DNA of 64,000 nucleotides, taken from positions 3,286,001 to 3,350,000 of the forward strand of contig NZ_CP031557.1 of the NCBI RefSeq assembly GCF_003403075.1. Reading direction: 5' to 3'. The notes under the pieces are model-generated. The model was not told the DNA's origin and ran no database searches. It worked only from the letters and a program-made list of their open reading frames with translations. The DNA comes from Flavobacterium psychrotrophum. GTDB lineage: Bacteria; Bacteroidota; Bacteroidia; Flavobacteriales; Flavobacteriaceae. Position numbers and translations under genes: made by a program. The number at the start of each line of letters is the position of its first letter. Within the stretch, counting starts at the first letter, position 1. Below, one piece after another: positions 8,422 through 19,062 of this stretch.

Positions 8422-9114
8422 ATGCGCATTTTACTACTACTTTTATTTACACTTACCATGCAGGCACAAAACGAAACACTTACATACCTGGTTCGCGAAC
8501 CAAAAATCAAATCGGCACATCCTCCTGTTATTTTTCTATTACACGGCGTGGGTAGTAATGAAAAAGACCTTTTTAGTTTTGCTGATAAACTACCGGATAA
8601 TTACCTCATCATCTCAGCCCGCGGGCCGGTTACAATAGGCCCGGGACGCTACGGCTGGTTTCACGTAGATTTTACCCCGGATGGCCCCAAGCCAAACTTT
8701 GAGGAAGAGGCACACAGCCGGAAATTACTAGCCGCTTTTATAGGCCAGATGCAGGAAAAATTTAATTTTGACCCTAAAAAGGCACTACTGTGCGGGTTTA
8801 GCCAGGGCGGCATCATGAACTACAGCATAGCCCTTACCCACCCCGGCCTGGTAAAAGGCATTGCAATAATGAGCAGCAGGCTACTGCCCGAAATAAAACC
8901 TCTTGTACCGGCAGCCGATAAACTAAAAGGGCTCAATATTTTTATAAGCCACGGCACGGCAGACCAGGTACTAACTGTAGAGTATGCGCGCACTGCAAAA
9001 ACATACCTGCAATCGCTTAAGCTTGAGCCGGAATATCATGAATATGCCGGTGCCGTGCATCAGATAAATGCACAGATGTTTAGCGATTTACTAAACTGGA
9101 TAGAGAAGCAATAA
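8422..9114 (+). CDS. Alpha/beta hydrolase, phospholipase/carboxylesterase family
   Basis: The 230-aa secreted serine hydrolase has signal peptide MRILLLLLFTLTMQAQ and the oxyanion motif FLLHGVGSNEKD. The nucleophile elbow is GFSQGG (~residue 134), the acid is Asp in HGTADQVL, and the base is His in GAVHQIN near the C-terminus. Relatives are small esterases such as the YpfH and carboxylesterase 2 groups. It follows the dioxygenase with 4 bp between them, suggesting a joint role on an aromatic or ester substrate. Confidence 0.88.
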   Translation: MRILLLLLFTLTMQAQNETLTYLVREPKIKSAHPPVIFLLHGVGSNEKDLFSFADKLPDNYLIISARGPVTIGPGRYGWFHVDFTPDGPKPNFEEEAHSRKLLAAFIGQMQEKFNFDPKKALLCGFSQGGIMNYSIALTHPGLVKGIAIMSSRLLPEIKPLVPAADKLKGLNIFISHGTADQVLTVEYARTAKTYLQSLKLEPEYHEYAGAVHQINAQMFSDLLNWIEKQ

Positions 9115-9281
9115 CTAATTGCCGTAACATTTTAACTACCATAATTATCCTTCAGATATTATGGTAGAAAATTTGTTAAAAGGACATTTTTATTTTTCAA
9201 AAAATCCATTCGTGCTGCATATTTTATACTAAAACCTGTATTTTCGCAGTTTATATTTACAACCAATCGGCAAATAACACA

Positions 9282-12113
9282 ATGCGAAACTATTTACTGC
9301 TGTTTTTGATGGCCTTTACAGGCATTTCTTACAGCCAAACCGTAACATTACGCGGCACAGTACAGGACCCTGACGGTACTCCACTGGAAGCCGCAACAGT
9401 GTACCTGAGTACTGCAAAAGACTCTACACTAATAGACTACACCATTACCAATAAAAGCGGGAAATGGGAAATCAAAACACGCCCCTCAAAAACTGCTGTA
9501 TTATTAAAAGTTTCATTTGTGGGACTGGCGGGATACAGAAAAGTACTGGAAACTGTAAATGCGGATATGGATCTCGGCACCATAGCGCTAGAAGATAAAG
9601 GTACAGAACTGGGTGAAGTAGTTATACAAGGCGAAGTACCCCCAATCCGTATAAAAAAAGACACTTTAGAATTTGACGCGGCTTCTTTTGCAGTACGCCC
9701 CGATGCTAATGTGCAGGAACTCCTTAAGCAGCTACCCGGTGTAGAAATAGATGCTGAAGGAAAAATAACCGTAAACGGCAAAGAAGTAAGCCAGATACTG
9801 GTAAACGGCAAGCCTTTTTTTGACAAAGATGGTAAGATAGCCCTGCAAAACCTTCCGGCAGAAATTATCAATAAAATACAGGTTACCTCTAAAAAAACCA
9901 AAGAAGAAGAGCTTACCGGTCAAAATGCCAAAGGCAATGAGGCCAGTATAAACATTACCATAGACGAAGAAAAGAACAAGGGTTTTATGATGCGGATAAT
10001 TGGCGGTTTTGGCAGTAGCGGGCGGTATGACCACAGCGGGCTGGTAAACTACTTTAAGGGCGAACGCAAAATAAGCGTGCTTGCCAGTACCAATAACATC
10101 AACGCCACTGGTTTCTCTATGGATGAGATATTCGATAATATGAGTGGCGGCCGTAACACATCTATATGGAGCGACGGCGAAAGCTATAACATAAACGGTA
10201 TGCAGTTTGGCGGCGGCAAGGGTATTACAAAGTCTGACATTATAGGCATTAACTATGCTGATAAGTGGGCAAAATCTTTTGACGGCGCGTTAAATTATTT
10301 CTACACCGCAGCAAACTCTGACAACCTCAACCGCACACGCGAAACTAATTTTGTGCCTACCCGCATAGACCCTGCTACAGGAAACACCATAGACGACAGC
10401 TATGTGCGCACCAGCGAATCTAAAAACAACCAGGAGCGCTATGCACACAACTTTAACACACAGTTTACGGTAAAGATAGACTCTACTGCTACCCTATATT
10501 TTGAGCCTAAATTTGTAAAAGGCCACAACCGCAGCGATAATAACATTACACAAAACTCGGCAAGATTAAGCGACGGACGGGCATTAAACGACAACAGGGG
10601 TACTTATACAAACCAGACCGATAACAATGGTTTTAGTAACTATCTTACCCTAAGTAAATCACTCAAAGGCAAAAAAGGGCGTGTAATGAGTTTTACGGTT
10701 CAAAACGAAAATAATACCAGCGATGGTTATAACCTGAATAATACAGTAACTAATAGTTATGATTATACAACGGGCAATCCTGTTATAACCGCCGAAGCCC
10801 GTAATCAATTACGCAAAAACAGGCAGACCAGTGACAACTACACCGCAAGCCTGCAATATAACGAGCCGGTAAGCGATTCTGCACAGGTAAACTTTGCTTT
10901 TGCCTTTGGTCACAAAGGTGGGGTAGAAAACCGCCAGGGATATGACTTTGACAGCAGTACAAACAGGTATAGTACAGCAAATGCGGCATTAAGCGGCTAC
11001 CTTGAATCTGAAACCGAACGCTTTAGGCCGGTACTAGGCTATACGGTTACAAAAAACAAATTCTGGTTTAATATACAGGCAGGCCCACGCTTTATAAACT
11101 TTAGCAATCACGGCGCTTACCAGGCCGACCGTTACACCGTAAACAGGAATTACAGCCTGCCATCGGGCGATGTGCAGATGAATTACCAGATGTCTAAAAC
11201 AAAATCGTTATGGACAAGCTACTCTTATGATGTAGAGTTGCCATCTGCTGCGCAAATACTGCCTGTACAGGATGTGCTGAATCCACTCTCTACCACTACG
11301 GGTTTTGCAGGCCTGCGCCCGCGCAAGTACCATAACTTTAACATTAACCTGTATGATTATGACTACCCTACCCGCACGGGCTACAGCTACTATGCAGGGG
11401 GCGAATATAACGAACAGGCCATTGTAGGCTATAACATAATAAATGAAGATGCTACCAGCTTTAACTCGTACCGCAATGCTAACGATACTTACTATGTATG
11501 GTTTGGGGCAAACTGGGGCAAATCGTTTAAAAAAGAGGCACATGATTTCAAAGTAAACCTTGGCCTTCATGGCGAATATAAAGTAGATAAAGGCTTTATG
11601 AACGAGCAGCTGTATAAAAGCAAACAGGTAGATGTAGGGCCACGCGTTAACTTTACCTATAAATATGGCGAATTGCTTACCATAAACCCTAACTACTCTT
11701 TCTCTTATGTGCAGACTAATTACAGCAACTATACTTTAAGCGAAACATCATATTTTACACATAGGGTTGGTTTTTCAACCACCAGCTACTGGCCTAAGCA
11801 TTTTGTTTTTGGTAATGACATTAACTATACATACAACTCGCAACTATCATCATCATTTAAGCGCGATTTTTATTTGTGGAACACCAGCCTTGGCTACAAC
11901 TTCTGGAAAGACCAATTGTTGTTTAAAGTTAAGGTATATGACGTGCTGAACCAAAACCTGGGTACCAGCCGCAGCATTAACGCTACAACCATAAGCGACC
12001 AGGAAAACATCGTATTAAAACGCTACGTAATGTTTTCGCTATCGCTTAAGCTTAATAAATTTGGCGCCAAAAAAGAAGAAGCTGCCGCCGGCAGTGGCAT
12101 CATAACTTTTTAG
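9282..12113 (+). CDS. Outer-membrane beta-barrel protein, paralogue 1 of 3
   Basis: The 943-aa protein has signal peptide MRNYLLLFLMAFTGISYSQ, a carboxypeptidase-regulatory-like domain (~22-105), a plug-like segment (~120-230) and a long barrel. Signatures shared with the next two genes are PPIRIKKDTLEFDAASF, RPDANVQELLKQLPG, LVNGKPFFDKDGK and, near the C-terminus, KVYDVLNQNLGTSRSIN. It belongs to the family annotated outer membrane beta-barrel protein, which is TonB-receptor-like but usually lacks a clear TonB box. The substrate is unknown. A near-consensus -7 (TATTTTCG) lies about 40 bp upstream. The gap to paralogue 2 is 222 bp. Confidence 0.9.
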   Translation: MRNYLLLFLMAFTGISYSQTVTLRGTVQDPDGTPLEAATVYLSTAKDSTLIDYTITNKSGKWEIKTRPSKTAVLLKVSFVGLAGYRKVLETVNADMDLGTIALEDKGTELGEVVIQGEVPPIRIKKDTLEFDAASFAVRPDANVQELLKQLPGVEIDAEGKITVNGKEVSQILVNGKPFFDKDGKIALQNLPAEIINKIQVTSKKTKEEELTGQNAKGNEASINITIDEEKNKGFMMRIIGGFGSSGRYDHSGLVNYFKGERKISVLASTNNINATGFSMDEIFDNMSGGRNTSIWSDGESYNINGMQFGGGKGITKSDIIGINYADKWAKSFDGALNYFYTAANSDNLNRTRETNFVPTRIDPATGNTIDDSYVRTSESKNNQERYAHNFNTQFTVKIDSTATLYFEPKFVKGHNRSDNNITQNSARLSDGRALNDNRGTYTNQTDNNGFSNYLTLSKSLKGKKGRVMSFTVQNENNTSDGYNLNNTVTNSYDYTTGNPVITAEARNQLRKNRQTSDNYTASLQYNEPVSDSAQVNFAFAFGHKGGVENRQGYDFDSSTNRYSTANAALSGYLESETERFRPVLGYTVTKNKFWFNIQAGPRFINFSNHGAYQADRYTVNRNYSLPSGDVQMNYQMSKTKSLWTSYSYDVELPSAAQILPVQDVLNPLSTTTGFAGLRPRKYHNFNINLYDYDYPTRTGYSYYAGGEYNEQAIVGYNIINEDATSFNSYRNANDTYYVWFGANWGKSFKKEAHDFKVNLGLHGEYKVDKGFMNEQLYKSKQVDVGPRVNFTYKYGELLTINPNYSFSYVQTNYSNYTLSETSYFTHRVGFSTTSYWPKHFVFGNDINYTYNSQLSSSFKRDFYLWNTSLGYNFWKDQLLFKVKVYDVLNQNLGTSRSINATTISDQENIVLKRYVMFSLSLKLNKFGAKKEEAAAGSGIITF

Positions 12114-12335
12114 AAGATATATTTTCTATAATTATCCGCTTAACCACACAAGCATAGCTTATAAAAATGTGGTTCGGCGGATATTTAATTTTAAAAGCCC
12201 GCTCTTAGCATCCTTTTAACATAACTCCTGCGGTTTAGCAGCCTAAATAGTGCTATTTTGCACATTTTTAAGAGCAGCACATAATAAAAACGTTTGCAGC
12301 GCTGTTATTATACTGTACCAACAAGAACCTTTTAT

Positions 12336-15182
12336 ATGCACAAAATCCTTACTCTACTGCTATTGGTATGTACTGCCATTGGCTACAGCCAGAACATTAA
12401 GCTTAAAGGCAACATTAAAGACCCTGCCGGCCTTCCGCTCGAAGCCGCAACGGTTTACCTTAGCAATGCTAAAGACTCTACACTCATAGAGTACACCATT
12501 ACTGATAACAAAGGCAACTGGGAACTTAAAACCCACGCTATAAACAGTCCGCTATTTCTTAAGGTATCATTCGTTGGCTTTGCTAACTATCAAAAAGCAT
12601 ATGACAAGCTTACACAGGATACTGATTTTGGTATTATAAAACTTGAAGATAAAGGCACCGACCTAAAAGAACTTGTAATAGAGGGCGAAGTACCTCCCAT
12701 ACGCATAAAGCAGGATACGCTGGAGTTTGACGCGGCATCGTTTAAAGTACGCCCGGATGCTAACGTGCAGGCTCTTTTAAAACAGCTGCCCGGTGTAGAC
12801 ATAGATGAGAACGGAAAAATAAAAGTAAACGGAAAGGAAGTAAACCAGATACTGGTTAACGGTAAACCTTTTTTTGATAAAGACGGTAAGATAGCACTGC
12901 AAAGCCTTCCGGCAGAACTTATAAAAAAGGTGCAGGTAACAGATACCAAAACTAAAAAAGAAGAGCTTGCCAAGCAAAAAGCCAGTGGCGATAATGCCAG
13001 CATTAACCTTACCATAGACGAGAAAAACAATAAAGGTGTTTTCGGGAAGGTAACCGCAGGCTACGGCACAGACGACCGTTATGAAGCCAATGCCCTTATA
13101 AACTATTTTAAAGGCAAGCAAAAGATAAGCCTCCTGGCATCCAGCAACAACATTAACGCTACCGGCTTTAGTAACGACGAAGTTTTTGACAGCATGGGTG
13201 GCGGGCGCAACAACATTAGTATGTGGACCAGTAACGATGGTACCGCTTACATTAATGGTAACCGCATAGGCGGTGGCGGTATAACCACTACAAACATAGT
13301 AGGCCTTAACTTTGCAGACCAATGGGGTAAAAACTTTGACCCGTCGTTAAGTTATTTTTACACCAGTACCGATACAAAGAACGACAGCCGCAGCCGTACC
13401 GAAACGTTTCTGCCTGATGAAAATGGCGTAACCAGCACAAACAAGCTGATAACTAACAGCGTTGCAAAAAGAAATGCGCTTAGCTTTAGCAACAATATTA
13501 GTACCCAGTTTGAATATAAAATAGACAGTACATCTACCATATTTTTTGCACCTAAGTTTATACGTTCAAACAACAAGAGTACGAGCCGTTCTACACAAAA
13601 CACCACAAACCAGGATGACTTATTGCTAAATGACAGCGAAGGTTTTACCCTGAGTGAAAGCGACGAAAACAATGTAAGTACAGAGCTGAATTATAATAAA
13701 ATGTTCAACAGCCGCGGCAGGTCTTTATCTGTAGAGTTGAGCACTGCCAATAGCCTTAATGAGAACGGAAACATTAACGACACCCGTGCCAATTTTTACA
13801 GAGATACTAATAATGACGGTATAAATGATGAAACCCGCAAGGATGATCGTAACCAGCTCCAGAAATCAAGGCGTACAAGCGATAGCTACACCGCAGATAT
13901 AACCTTTACAGAACCTGTTACAGATTCGCTTGAAGTACAAATAGGAAGTATTTATGAGTGGGATAACAATGTAGAAAACAACCGTGGTTATGATTACGAT
14001 TATACTGTAGACGACTATGTAAACCTGCGCGATTCTATTACAAACTACACCCGCAGCAGCACGCAGCGCGTAAACCCTTATGCCGTTTTACACCTTAAAA
14101 AGAAAAAGATCGATGCAAGAGCCAGCCTTGGCACAAACATTTATAACTTTAACAACTATGGCGAGTACCTGGGCGATACCTATAGGGTAAACAAAGACTA
14201 TATACTCCCTTCGGCACGGGCAAGCCTGCGCTACCGTATTGATAAAGGCAAAACGTTATACACGAGTTATAATTATGACATTAACCTGCCATCTGCTTCG
14301 CAGTTATTGCCCATAACAGATGCCACAAGTGCATTACGAAGTGTTACGGGTAATCCGGACCTGAACCCAGGCAAAACACACCGCCTCAATCTAAACTTTA
14401 ATAACTATGACTGGGCTAACCGATCTGGCTACTATATGTGGAGCGGCGTGAGTATTAACGAAACCCAGATCGTAAATAAAGATTCGATTGCAAGCGATGC
14501 AAAAAGATATACTACTTATACCAACATTAACGGCGGCTATGGTGCATACATAGGTGCTAATTACAACAAATCGGTTAAAACCGAAAAAGGCAACACCTAC
14601 CGTTATACCTTTAGCCTTAATGCAAATTACAGCCTTGACAGGGCTTTTACTAATGGTGTGCAAAACAGTGCGAAGACACTGGGTTTAACCCCAAGTGTAA
14701 ACTTTAGCTATGACCTGGGCGAACTGCTTACCATTAACCCATCATACTCCTACACATTTAATGATGTAAAGTATGAAAACCTGCAAAGTAATACGGCCAG
14801 CAACTTTATACATAAAGCAACCATTATGGTTACTAATTACTGGCCCAAGCATTTTGTAATGGGTAATGACCTTAGCTATACCTATAATTCGCAAATAGCA
14901 TCGGGCTTTAAAAAAGATTTCTTTTTATGGAATACCAGCATAGGCTACAACTTTCTTAAAGACAGTATGCTGTTTAAAGTAAAGGTGTATGATTTACTAA
15001 ACCAAAACCTTGGCACCAGCCGTACCATAACCCCTACAGGTATTTATGATGTGCAAAACAATGTACTTAAACGCTACATGATGTTTTCGCTTACCTACAA
15101 GATCAACAACTTTGGCGATAAAGGTAAAGGCGGGCCCGGCGGTGCACGTGGTGGCAGGCGCATAATACGCATGGGAAGATAG
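12336..15182 (+). CDS. Outer-membrane beta-barrel protein, paralogue 2 of 3
   Basis: The 948-aa protein is closely similar to its two neighbours along its whole length. I start at ATG 12336, which gives a proper signal peptide (MHKILTLLLLVCTAIGYSQ); an upstream TTG would put charged residues in front of it. The plug carries RPDANVQALLKQLPGVDIDE and LVNGKPFFDKDG, and the barrel ends with KVYDLLNQNLGTSRTI. The tail is rich in Gly and Arg (GKGGPGGARGGRRIIRMGR), which is absent from paralogues 1 and 3. Three tandem copies indicate local duplication followed by divergence. Confidence 0.9.
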   Translation: MHKILTLLLLVCTAIGYSQNIKLKGNIKDPAGLPLEAATVYLSNAKDSTLIEYTITDNKGNWELKTHAINSPLFLKVSFVGFANYQKAYDKLTQDTDFGIIKLEDKGTDLKELVIEGEVPPIRIKQDTLEFDAASFKVRPDANVQALLKQLPGVDIDENGKIKVNGKEVNQILVNGKPFFDKDGKIALQSLPAELIKKVQVTDTKTKKEELAKQKASGDNASINLTIDEKNNKGVFGKVTAGYGTDDRYEANALINYFKGKQKISLLASSNNINATGFSNDEVFDSMGGGRNNISMWTSNDGTAYINGNRIGGGGITTTNIVGLNFADQWGKNFDPSLSYFYTSTDTKNDSRSRTETFLPDENGVTSTNKLITNSVAKRNALSFSNNISTQFEYKIDSTSTIFFAPKFIRSNNKSTSRSTQNTTNQDDLLLNDSEGFTLSESDENNVSTELNYNKMFNSRGRSLSVELSTANSLNENGNINDTRANFYRDTNNDGINDETRKDDRNQLQKSRRTSDSYTADITFTEPVTDSLEVQIGSIYEWDNNVENNRGYDYDYTVDDYVNLRDSITNYTRSSTQRVNPYAVLHLKKKKIDARASLGTNIYNFNNYGEYLGDTYRVNKDYILPSARASLRYRIDKGKTLYTSYNYDINLPSASQLLPITDATSALRSVTGNPDLNPGKTHRLNLNFNNYDWANRSGYYMWSGVSINETQIVNKDSIASDAKRYTTYTNINGGYGAYIGANYNKSVKTEKGNTYRYTFSLNANYSLDRAFTNGVQNSAKTLGLTPSVNFSYDLGELLTINPSYSYTFNDVKYENLQSNTASNFIHKATIMVTNYWPKHFVMGNDLSYTYNSQIASGFKKDFFLWNTSIGYNFLKDSMLFKVKVYDLLNQNLGTSRTITPTGIYDVQNNVLKRYMMFSLTYKINNFGDKGKGGPGGARGGRRIIRMGR

Positions 15183-15295
15183 CGGGTAATAATATTGCTT
15201 AACGATCTTTAATCTTCAGGTGTCCATAAGGATAAGCACCTGAAGCTGGCACTGCATTTTCTAAAAAGAGGACAAACAGCAAACACGGGTTATGT

Positions 15296-18076
15296 ATGTA
15301 CAAATTTTTCGTGGTATTCTTCCTTATTTTTTGCGCACCGGCCTATAGCCAAAGTATTACGCTAAAAGGCACAGTACAGGATCCGGATGGCACGCCGCTG
15401 GAAAATACAACGGTGTACCTGCGAACCGTTAAAGACTCAGTAATGCTGGGATATGCCATAAGCGACCAAAAAGGCGAATGGCAGATAAAAACACGCAATG
15501 CCAGCCAACCCGCATATCTTAAGGTTTCGTATATGGGATTTGAAACCTACCAGAAACCGCTTGACTCAATAAAAAGGGATATTGATTTTGGAATCATAAA
15601 ACTTAAAGAAGCAGCTACCGAGCTAAATGAGGTTATCATAGAATCTGAAACTCCGCCCATACGTATTAAAAAAGACACCCTGGAGTTTAATGCAGGCTCT
15701 TTTAAAACACGCCCGGATGCAAATGTAAAAGAGCTGCTTAAAAAACTACCCGGATTTGACATAGATCCTTCAACCGGAAAACTTACCGTAAACGGCAAAG
15801 ACGTACCCCAAATACTGGTTAACGGCAAGCCTTTTTTTGATGAGAATGGCACCATGGCGCTGGAAAACCTGCCCGCAGAACTCATTAGTAAAATTCAGGT
15901 ATCTGACTATAAAACAAAAAAAGAAGAACTTTCCGGACAAAAAGCTTCCGGCAACATGACTACCATAAACCTTACGATAGACAAAAACAAGAACAAAGGT
16001 TTTTTTGGTAATGCCAGTGCAGGCTATGGCACTAACGACCGCTATCAGGCAAACGCAATGCTTAATTACTTTAACAACCAGCGCAGGATAAGTGTTGTAG
16101 GGTCATCAAACAATATAAATGCCATAAGTAGTTTGGGCATGGGAATGCGTACCGGCTCCATGTTCAGCTTAGGAGGCATTGGTTCGGGCAGTTCCGGCAG
16201 GACGGTTACAAATTCTTTAGGGGTAAATTATAGCGATGAGTGGTTTAAAGATTTTAGCCCTAACATAAGCTATAACTACAGTGGCTCCGAAAGTCGTAAC
16301 GACAACAAGAGCCGTACAGAAACTTTTCTTATCAATGAAGATGGTACAGCCACCGAAAATAGCCAGATTAATAATTCAACATCAAGTTCCCGTTCCGTTA
16401 GCGATTCTCAAAACATAAACGGCAGCTTTGATATAAAAATAGACAGCACGGCACGTATGTATATAAAACCCAGCTTTAACAGGAGCAATAACAAGAGTAC
16501 GGGTAACACCGCACAAACCGTTACAGACCAGGATGGCAATCTGCTTAACGAAAGCAGCAACAAAAGCCTTAACGATAGCGACAGGAGCGTTATTAGCAAT
16601 ACCATAAACTTTAACAAGGCGTTTAAACATAAAAAAGGCCGCTTTATAAGTGCTTCATTCAGTAACCTGAATAGTATAACATCAGCCAATAATTATGCAA
16701 ACAGCCTTACTACCTTTTATGAAGATACGGATGAAAACGGCATACCCGTAATTAATAATGTACGGCGTAACCAGTTACAAAAAAACAGCAGTAGTGCAGA
16801 CGAGTATAACGCTGAAATATCGTTTACAGAACCAATTAACGACTCGCTTCAGGCCGGTGTGGGCCTGGCCTTTGAGCATAACAGCGAGTCTGATAACAGC
16901 AGGGGTTTTTATTATAATGAAACCAATGGTGCCTTTACTACCGTAGCCGATTCTATAACAAAATATACCGGCAATACCACTACACGCATTAACCCCTTTA
17001 CAGAAATTACACTAAACAAAAACAAGCTTAATTTTCGCACCACGCTTGGCACTAACTTTTACACTTTTAACAACTACGGCTCTTATCTTGGTAATGACTT
17101 TGCCCTTACCACAAGGTATGCCTTACCTACACTAACCTCAACATTGAGATATGAAATTTCGAAGGGAAAATCGCTTACGGTAAATTATAACTTTAGCACA
17201 AACCTGCCCTCTTCATCGCAACTTCTACCGGTAGTAGATGTAACCGATCCTTTAATTACTACTACAGGAAATAAAAACCTCGACCCCGGCAAGTCACACC
17301 GGATGTCTGTTAACTTTCATCGTTTTAACTTCACCTCCCAGTCCGGCTTGTTTATTTTTGGAACAGCCAGCATAAATGAACGCCAGATTGTAAACTATAC
17401 CGAACTCACATCTTCAGGAAAAACAAATATTACTTACCGCAACATGGCGGGTGGGTATAGCGCATCATTATCATCTAATTACAACAAGAATGTAAAAATG
17501 CCCTCCGGTAATAACATCCGTTACAGTTTGTCGCTTACCGGTAATTTTTCGCACGATCTGGGCTTTACAAATACTAAACGCTACAGCGCAGAACGACTGA
17601 TGCTGAGCTCTAACATCAATGTAAATTATGATATCGGCGAAGTTTTATCTATAAACCCGTCTTACAATTACTCCATAACAAATGCAGATTATACAAATTA
17701 TGCACGGGGTTCTGCCTCTACATTTAGCCACAGGGCGGGTTTGGGTATTGTAAATTACTGGCCAAAACATATAGTTATGGAAAACAACATGAGCTATAAC
17801 TACAACTCGCAACTGAGTGCGGGCTACAGAAAAGATTCATTTTTATGGAACAGCAGCCTGGGGTATAATTTCTTTAAAGACAAATTACTGTTTAAAGTTA
17901 CCGTATACGACCTGCTTAACCAAAACATAGGCACCAGCCGAAGCATTACTGCAACCGGCGTTACCGATAGCCAAAACACAGTATTAAACCGCTACATGAT
18001 ATTTTCTTTAACCTGGAAAATAAAGAATTTTTCCGGTAGCAAACCGCGCGGTGCAGCGCCCTCGCGAATTAAATAA
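15296..18076 (+). CDS. Outer-membrane beta-barrel protein, paralogue 3 of 3
   Basis: The 926-aa protein has signal peptide MYKFFVVFFLIFCAPAYSQ, the regulatory-like domain, a plug with RPDANVKELLKKLPGFDIDP and LVNGKPFFDENG, and the terminal KVTVYDLLNQNIGTSRSIT. It is the most diverged of the three in the plug: DPSTGK replaces DxxGK, and Asn and Met replace residues that are constant in the first two. It has a Ser/Gly-rich loop around residues 285-305. It ends the array and is followed by a strong bidirectional terminator. Confidence 0.9.
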   Translation: MYKFFVVFFLIFCAPAYSQSITLKGTVQDPDGTPLENTTVYLRTVKDSVMLGYAISDQKGEWQIKTRNASQPAYLKVSYMGFETYQKPLDSIKRDIDFGIIKLKEAATELNEVIIESETPPIRIKKDTLEFNAGSFKTRPDANVKELLKKLPGFDIDPSTGKLTVNGKDVPQILVNGKPFFDENGTMALENLPAELISKIQVSDYKTKKEELSGQKASGNMTTINLTIDKNKNKGFFGNASAGYGTNDRYQANAMLNYFNNQRRISVVGSSNNINAISSLGMGMRTGSMFSLGGIGSGSSGRTVTNSLGVNYSDEWFKDFSPNISYNYSGSESRNDNKSRTETFLINEDGTATENSQINNSTSSSRSVSDSQNINGSFDIKIDSTARMYIKPSFNRSNNKSTGNTAQTVTDQDGNLLNESSNKSLNDSDRSVISNTINFNKAFKHKKGRFISASFSNLNSITSANNYANSLTTFYEDTDENGIPVINNVRRNQLQKNSSSADEYNAEISFTEPINDSLQAGVGLAFEHNSESDNSRGFYYNETNGAFTTVADSITKYTGNTTTRINPFTEITLNKNKLNFRTTLGTNFYTFNNYGSYLGNDFALTTRYALPTLTSTLRYEISKGKSLTVNYNFSTNLPSSSQLLPVVDVTDPLITTTGNKNLDPGKSHRMSVNFHRFNFTSQSGLFIFGTASINERQIVNYTELTSSGKTNITYRNMAGGYSASLSSNYNKNVKMPSGNNIRYSLSLTGNFSHDLGFTNTKRYSAERLMLSSNINVNYDIGEVLSINPSYNYSITNADYTNYARGSASTFSHRAGLGIVNYWPKHIVMENNMSYNYNSQLSAGYRKDSFLWNSSLGYNFFKDKLLFKVTVYDLLNQNIGTSRSITATGVTDSQNTVLNRYMIFSLTWKIKNFSGSKPRGAAPSRIK

Positions 18077-18184
18077 ACTAAAAACAGTTAATATAACGGC
18101 GGCAGGATACCATAATTTCTAACAAATAAAACCAACCTGAAACCTGTTTAGCAGTAGGTAGACCACCGCCGTTTTACGCATACA

Positions 18185-18225
18185 AAAAAACTCCCGCACC
18201 TTGTTAAGGCTGCGGGAGTTTTTTT
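18185..18225. terminator. Bidirectional intrinsic terminator
   Basis: The stem CTCCCGCA (18191-18198) pairs with 18211-18218. It has an A-run on the left and a T-run on the right, so it serves both the beta-barrel array (+) and the lptB operon (-). Confidence 0.9.
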
Positions 18226-18243
18226 GTAGTTGAGCCATCTCAA

Positions 18244-19047
18244 TTATTCGGTAGCTGTATTTTCTTTATCTGTTGTAACCGTTTCTTCTTTACCCGGTTT
18301 AGGCTTATGGAAGTCGATTTTCTTTTTACGAAGTTCAAAGTTTTGCCCCAGGTATACCTTACGCACCATTTCGTCGCTGGCAAGGTCTTCGGGTATGCCC
18401 GCTTTTAATATACCACCCTCAAACATCAGGTAGGTCTTATCTGTAATGGCAAGGGTTTCCTGCACGTTGTGGTCAGTTATCAGGATACCAATATTCTTAT
18501 CTTTTAGCTGCGCCACAATACGCTGAATGTCTTCTACCGCCACAGGGTCTACCCCTGCAAAAGGCTCATCCAGCAAGATAAACTTAGGGTCGGTAGCCAG
18601 TGCACGTGCTATCTCGGTACGGCGGCGTTCGCCCCCACTCAAAAGGTCGCCCCTGTTGGTACGAATGTGTTCCAGGCTAAACTCCTCTATAAGCGATTCC
18701 ATCTTAGCTACCTGCTCTTTTTTAGAAAGGTTGGTAAGCTGTAGTACGCTCAGTATATTATCTTCAATGCTCAGTTTACGAAAAACCGACGCTTCCTGTG
18801 CCAGGTAGCCAATGCCGTTTTGCGCGCGCTTGTACATCGGGAAATCGGTAATTTCCATCTGGTCCAGGTAAATCTTGCCGCTGTTAGGCTTTACCAGCCC
18901 CACGATCATGTAGAACGATGTAGTTTTACCGGCACCGTTAGGCCCCAGCAACCCCACGATTTCGCCCTGGTTTACCTCTACCGAAATGCCTTTTACAACA
19001 CTGCGGCCTTTGTATGTTTTTATAAGGTTATCTGCCCTTAGCTTCAT
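18244..19047 (-). CDS. lptB: LPS export ABC transporter ATPase LptB
   Basis: The 267-aa ABC ATPase powers lipopolysaccharide extraction from the inner membrane with LptFG. It shows Walker A GPNGAGKTTSFYM, Q-loop YLAQEAS, signature LSGGERRRTEIARAL, Walker B FILLDEPFAGVDP and switch ITDHNVQ. The C-terminus (KKKIDFHKPKPGKEETVTTD...) extends ~25 charged residues beyond typical proteobacterial LptB. It is the last gene of the kdsD-tatC-CMD-lptB series, 15 bp after its neighbour. Pairing with an LPS-precursor isomerase gene fits an envelope operon. Confidence 0.93.
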   Translation of the reverse strand: MKLRADNLIKTYKGRSVVKGISVEVNQGEIVGLLGPNGAGKTTSFYMIVGLVKPNSGKIYLDQMEITDFPMYKRAQNGIGYLAQEASVFRKLSIEDNILSVLQLTNLSKKEQVAKMESLIEEFSLEHIRTNRGDLLSGGERRRTEIARALATDPKFILLDEPFAGVDPVAVEDIQRIVAQLKDKNIGILITDHNVQETLAITDKTYLMFEGGILKAGIPEDLASDEMVRKVYLGQNFELRKKKIDFHKPKPGKEETVTTDKENTATE

Positions 19048-19062
19048 AGTCTGTAAATTAGT

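Noticed and set aside
12294..12335. In-frame TTG extension of outer-membrane paralogue 2
   Set aside because: It would place charged residues ahead of a good signal peptide that begins at ATG 12336.
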